Assembly (NCBI GenBank): GCA_009746045.1
Contig: RPFO01000231.1
Coordinates: 2,370,900 to 2,414,399, forward strand
Source of the DNA: Mesostigma viride
Taxonomy: Eukaryota; Streptophyta; Mesostigmatophyceae; Mesostigmatales; Mesostigmataceae
Direction of reading: 5' to 3'
DNA length: 43,500 nucleotides
In this document: piece by piece, positions 41,514 to 43,500 of the stretch
Position numbering within the stretch: the stretch's first letter is position 1
How the letters are laid out: every line of letters starts with the position of its first letter
The notes under the pieces: model-generated
Seen by the model: the letters and a program-made list of their open reading frames with translations, nothing else
Databases searched by the model: none
Told to the model about the DNA's origin: nothing
Made by a program: the position numbers and the translations under genes

Positions 41514-41745
41514 AGGTAAAGGGGTACCACCAATGTTTGAAATGTATTTCAATGTGCGGCAAGATACAGAGGCTCTTGCGCCATTTGACAGTTCAGTTGA
41601 TTCGGATCAGGAATCCGTCAATCCAATCAGGAATCAGGATTCCCCTGCCGTAGCGTAAAAAGCTGCAGCACGTAATCAGTAATGTCGAGGAGTCCTAATA
41701 AAGAGAATTTTTATTATTTATACCCCACGGCGACATGACTCAGGT

Positions 41746-42645
41746 AGGAGGGGTGACATTGAGCCAAGCTAAATAGGGGCCGGATCCTGCAGCCGCTGGT
41801 CCAGAATGTCTGGCCCCTATTTCCATACTAGGGGCCCGTGCAGCTACCGGCACCAATTCTAGCTAGCCCCCATCTTTTCGGCCCCTATAGGGAAGATTCC
41901 AGGGGCCGAATTTTTATGCAGCCGCCAGCCCTAGATTTCGGGCCCCCATATTGTACAGCAGGCGCGGCATGCGGCATCATGCCACGTGGCGTCCCATCTT
42001 GCCATGCCCCGGATGCCAGCTATGTACGGGCCTACGGATGCCTGCACAAAAAACTGTGTCGGCATCCGTCCTCACGCCGCGCCGCGCTATACTGTCATGC
42101 AGTCTGCAGATGTCTTGCCCAGTTCAGTTCAGTTCAGTTCAGTTCAGTTGGAATCCCACGCCGGTCATATCCAACAGAGATAGTTTAGCGACGTAAGTAG
42201 ATCGGATGGTACTAGGGTACTGTGATATGTCTTGCCCAGTAATTGCCTCAGTCGCCGGAATTGCCACTGACATCTTGATACCCTAGGCTTAGGAGCCGAT
42301 TAACTACTGGCTATATTTGGAATAAACGTACACCTATTTACCTGGAAATTGCCTGTCGCCGGAGAGGCATGCCGGCATCAAGCCACGTGGCGCCTCATCA
42401 TCAAGCCACGTGGCGCCTCATCTTGCCACGTGGTGCCGCATCTTGCCACGTGGTGCCGCAGCTCGGCCACGTAGCGCTGCGCTATTGGGGGCCAGTAATA
42501 CGGGGCCACCGCCGCCGACCCTCGTTTTACTCGCCAGCCCCTAATTCAATTCAGGGGCCGGCGCTTACCGCAGCAGTCAGGCTCTGCCGCTCTGGGACGG
42601 GCCCCTAGTATCCAGGAAATTTTGCCAGGAGATGTCACCCCTCCT
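41746..42645. mobile_element. Non-autonomous DNA element, copy 1 (900 bp), 8-bp target duplication
   Basis: The ends are AGGAGGGGTGACAT and its complement ATGTCACCCCTCCT, 14 bp. The flanks ACTCAGGT (41738-41745) and ACTCAGGT (42646-42653) are a perfect 8-bp duplication, suggesting hAT-type transposition although the end does not start with CAG. Internal features are six AGTTC/AGTTG pentamers (42120-42150), repeated CCACGTGGCGCC phrases (42395-42480), and AGGGGCC motifs in both orientations. No ORF has domain support, so it is non-autonomous. Confidence 0.8.
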
Positions 42646-42715
42646 ACTCAGGTCCACTGGCTTCCGTGGTCACATAACGCGCCCTATTAGCCCTTCACCT
42701 GTCACCGCTTCACAC

Positions 42716-43500
42716 AGGAGGGGTGACATTGAGCCAAGCTAAATAGGGGCCGGATCCTGCAGCCGCCGGTCCAGAATGTCTGGCCCCTATTTCCATACTA
42801 GGGGCCCGTGCAGCTACTGGCACCCGCCAATTCTAGCTAGCCCCCATCTTTTCGGCCCCTATAGGGAAGATTCCAGGGGCCGAATTTTTATGCAGCCGCC
42901 AGCCCTAGATTTCGGGCCCCCATATTGTACAGCAGGCGCGGCATGCGGCATCATGCCACGTGGCGTCCCATCTTGCCATGCCCCGGATGCCAGCTATGTA
43001 CGGGCCTACGGATGCCTGCACAAAAAACTGTGTCGGCAGCCGTCCTCACGCCGCGCCGCGCTATACTGTCATGCAGTCTGCAGATGTCTTGCCCAGTTCA
43101 GTTCAGTTCAGTTCAGTTCAGTTGGAATCCCACGCCGGTCATATCCAACAGTGATAGTTTAGCGACGTAAGTAGATCGGATGGTACTAGGGTACTGTGAT
43201 ATGTCTTGCCCAGTAATTGCCTGTCGCCGGAGAGGCATGCCGGCATCAAGCCACGTGGCGCCTCATCAAGCCACGTGGCGCCTCATCTTGCCACGTGGTG
43301 CCGCATCTTGCCACGTGGTGCCGCAGCTCGGCCACGTAGCGCTGCGCTATTGGGGGCCAGTAATACGGGGCCACCGCCGCCGACCCTCGTTTTACTCGCC
43401 AGCCCCTAATTCAATTCAGGGGCCGGCGCTTACCGCAGCAGTCAGGCTCTGGGACGGGCCCCTAGTATCCAGGAAATTTTGCCTGGAGATGTCACCCCTC
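42716..43500. mobile_element. Same element, copy 2, cut by the window edge
   Basis: It starts with the same 14-bp end, 970 bp downstream of copy 1 in the same orientation, and stops at the window edge two bases short of the complete right end. It is nearly identical to copy 1, but lacks about 110 bp present there (about 42255-42357). In copy 1 the missing piece is flanked by AATTGCCT on both sides, and a single copy remains here. The left flank is CTTCACAC, unlike that of copy 1, showing a separate insertion rather than a tandem duplication. Confidence 0.8.

Noticed and set aside
41838-42196. ORFs of 81-128 codons repeated in both element copies
   Set aside because: Several overlapping frames are open at once, include the AGTTC pentamer tract, and show no domain. 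They belong to a non-autonomous element.
41746-43500. Simple 970-bp tandem duplication
   Set aside because: The two copies have different left flanks, and the first has a perfect 8-bp target duplication, so separate insertions fit better.

Overview
This is eukaryotic nuclear DNA. It has spliced exons with GTAAG/GTGAG donors, long introns, a non-LTR retrotransposon, hAT-like DNA transposons, foldback elements and several kilobases of minisatellite. C-type lectin domains (CTLDs) next to small cysteine-rich modules, a PHD-finger gene and this repeat load would fit a large-genome green alga. That is a guess from family knowledge; no marker gene fixes the lineage.

The main gene lies on the minus strand. 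I read ten exons from 40662 down to 1443: a first exon with ATG and signal peptide (40443-40662), a linker exon (39948-40049), then modules in the order Cys4 (39270-39341), CTLD (21560-21994), Cys4 (20932-20991), Cys4 (12388-12450), CTLD (9066-9482), Cys4 (7710-7769), Cys4 (3552-3611), CTLD (1443-1856). Every internal exon is a multiple of 3 and is bounded by phase-1 introns. The ten exons join into one frame of 1903 nt (634 codons) with no stop at any junction, and the gene runs off the left edge. It looks like a secreted or cell-surface multi-lectin protein built by duplicating a CTLD-Cys4-Cys4 block, in a gene of about 39 kb that is about 95% intron.

The introns hold nearly everything else. 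From the left: a 1.55-kb hAT-like element (4857-6406); a foldback element and a tRNA-related repeat pair (10.2-11.4 kb); a 122-bp retrotransposon tail (12133-12254); a plus-strand PHD-finger gene (13384-15055) followed by two interleaved duplications (15.09-16.84 kb); a 5'-truncated retrotransposon copy with a 17-bp target duplication (17420-17811); a dead reverse-transcriptase ORF (18.1-20.2 kb); five tandem copies of half a Cys4 exon plus its splice donor (20.5-21.0 kb); and a 176-bp repeat running into a C-rich minisatellite (22.96-25.09 kb).

From 26262 to 34499 lies a possible 8.2-kb element with apparently identical 211-bp inverted ends. It contains three G-rich arrays and a second minus-strand gene (31507-33930) for a multi-pass membrane protein. 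Beyond it are a 105-bp hairpin repeat (34.5-35.3 kb) and a 1.55-kb G-rich minisatellite (36.4-38.0 kb) that is the inverted relative of the one at 23.7-25.1 kb. Upstream of the lectin gene are a foldback (41250-41513) and two copies of a 0.9-kb element with terminal inverted repeats (41746-42645 and 42716 to the right edge).
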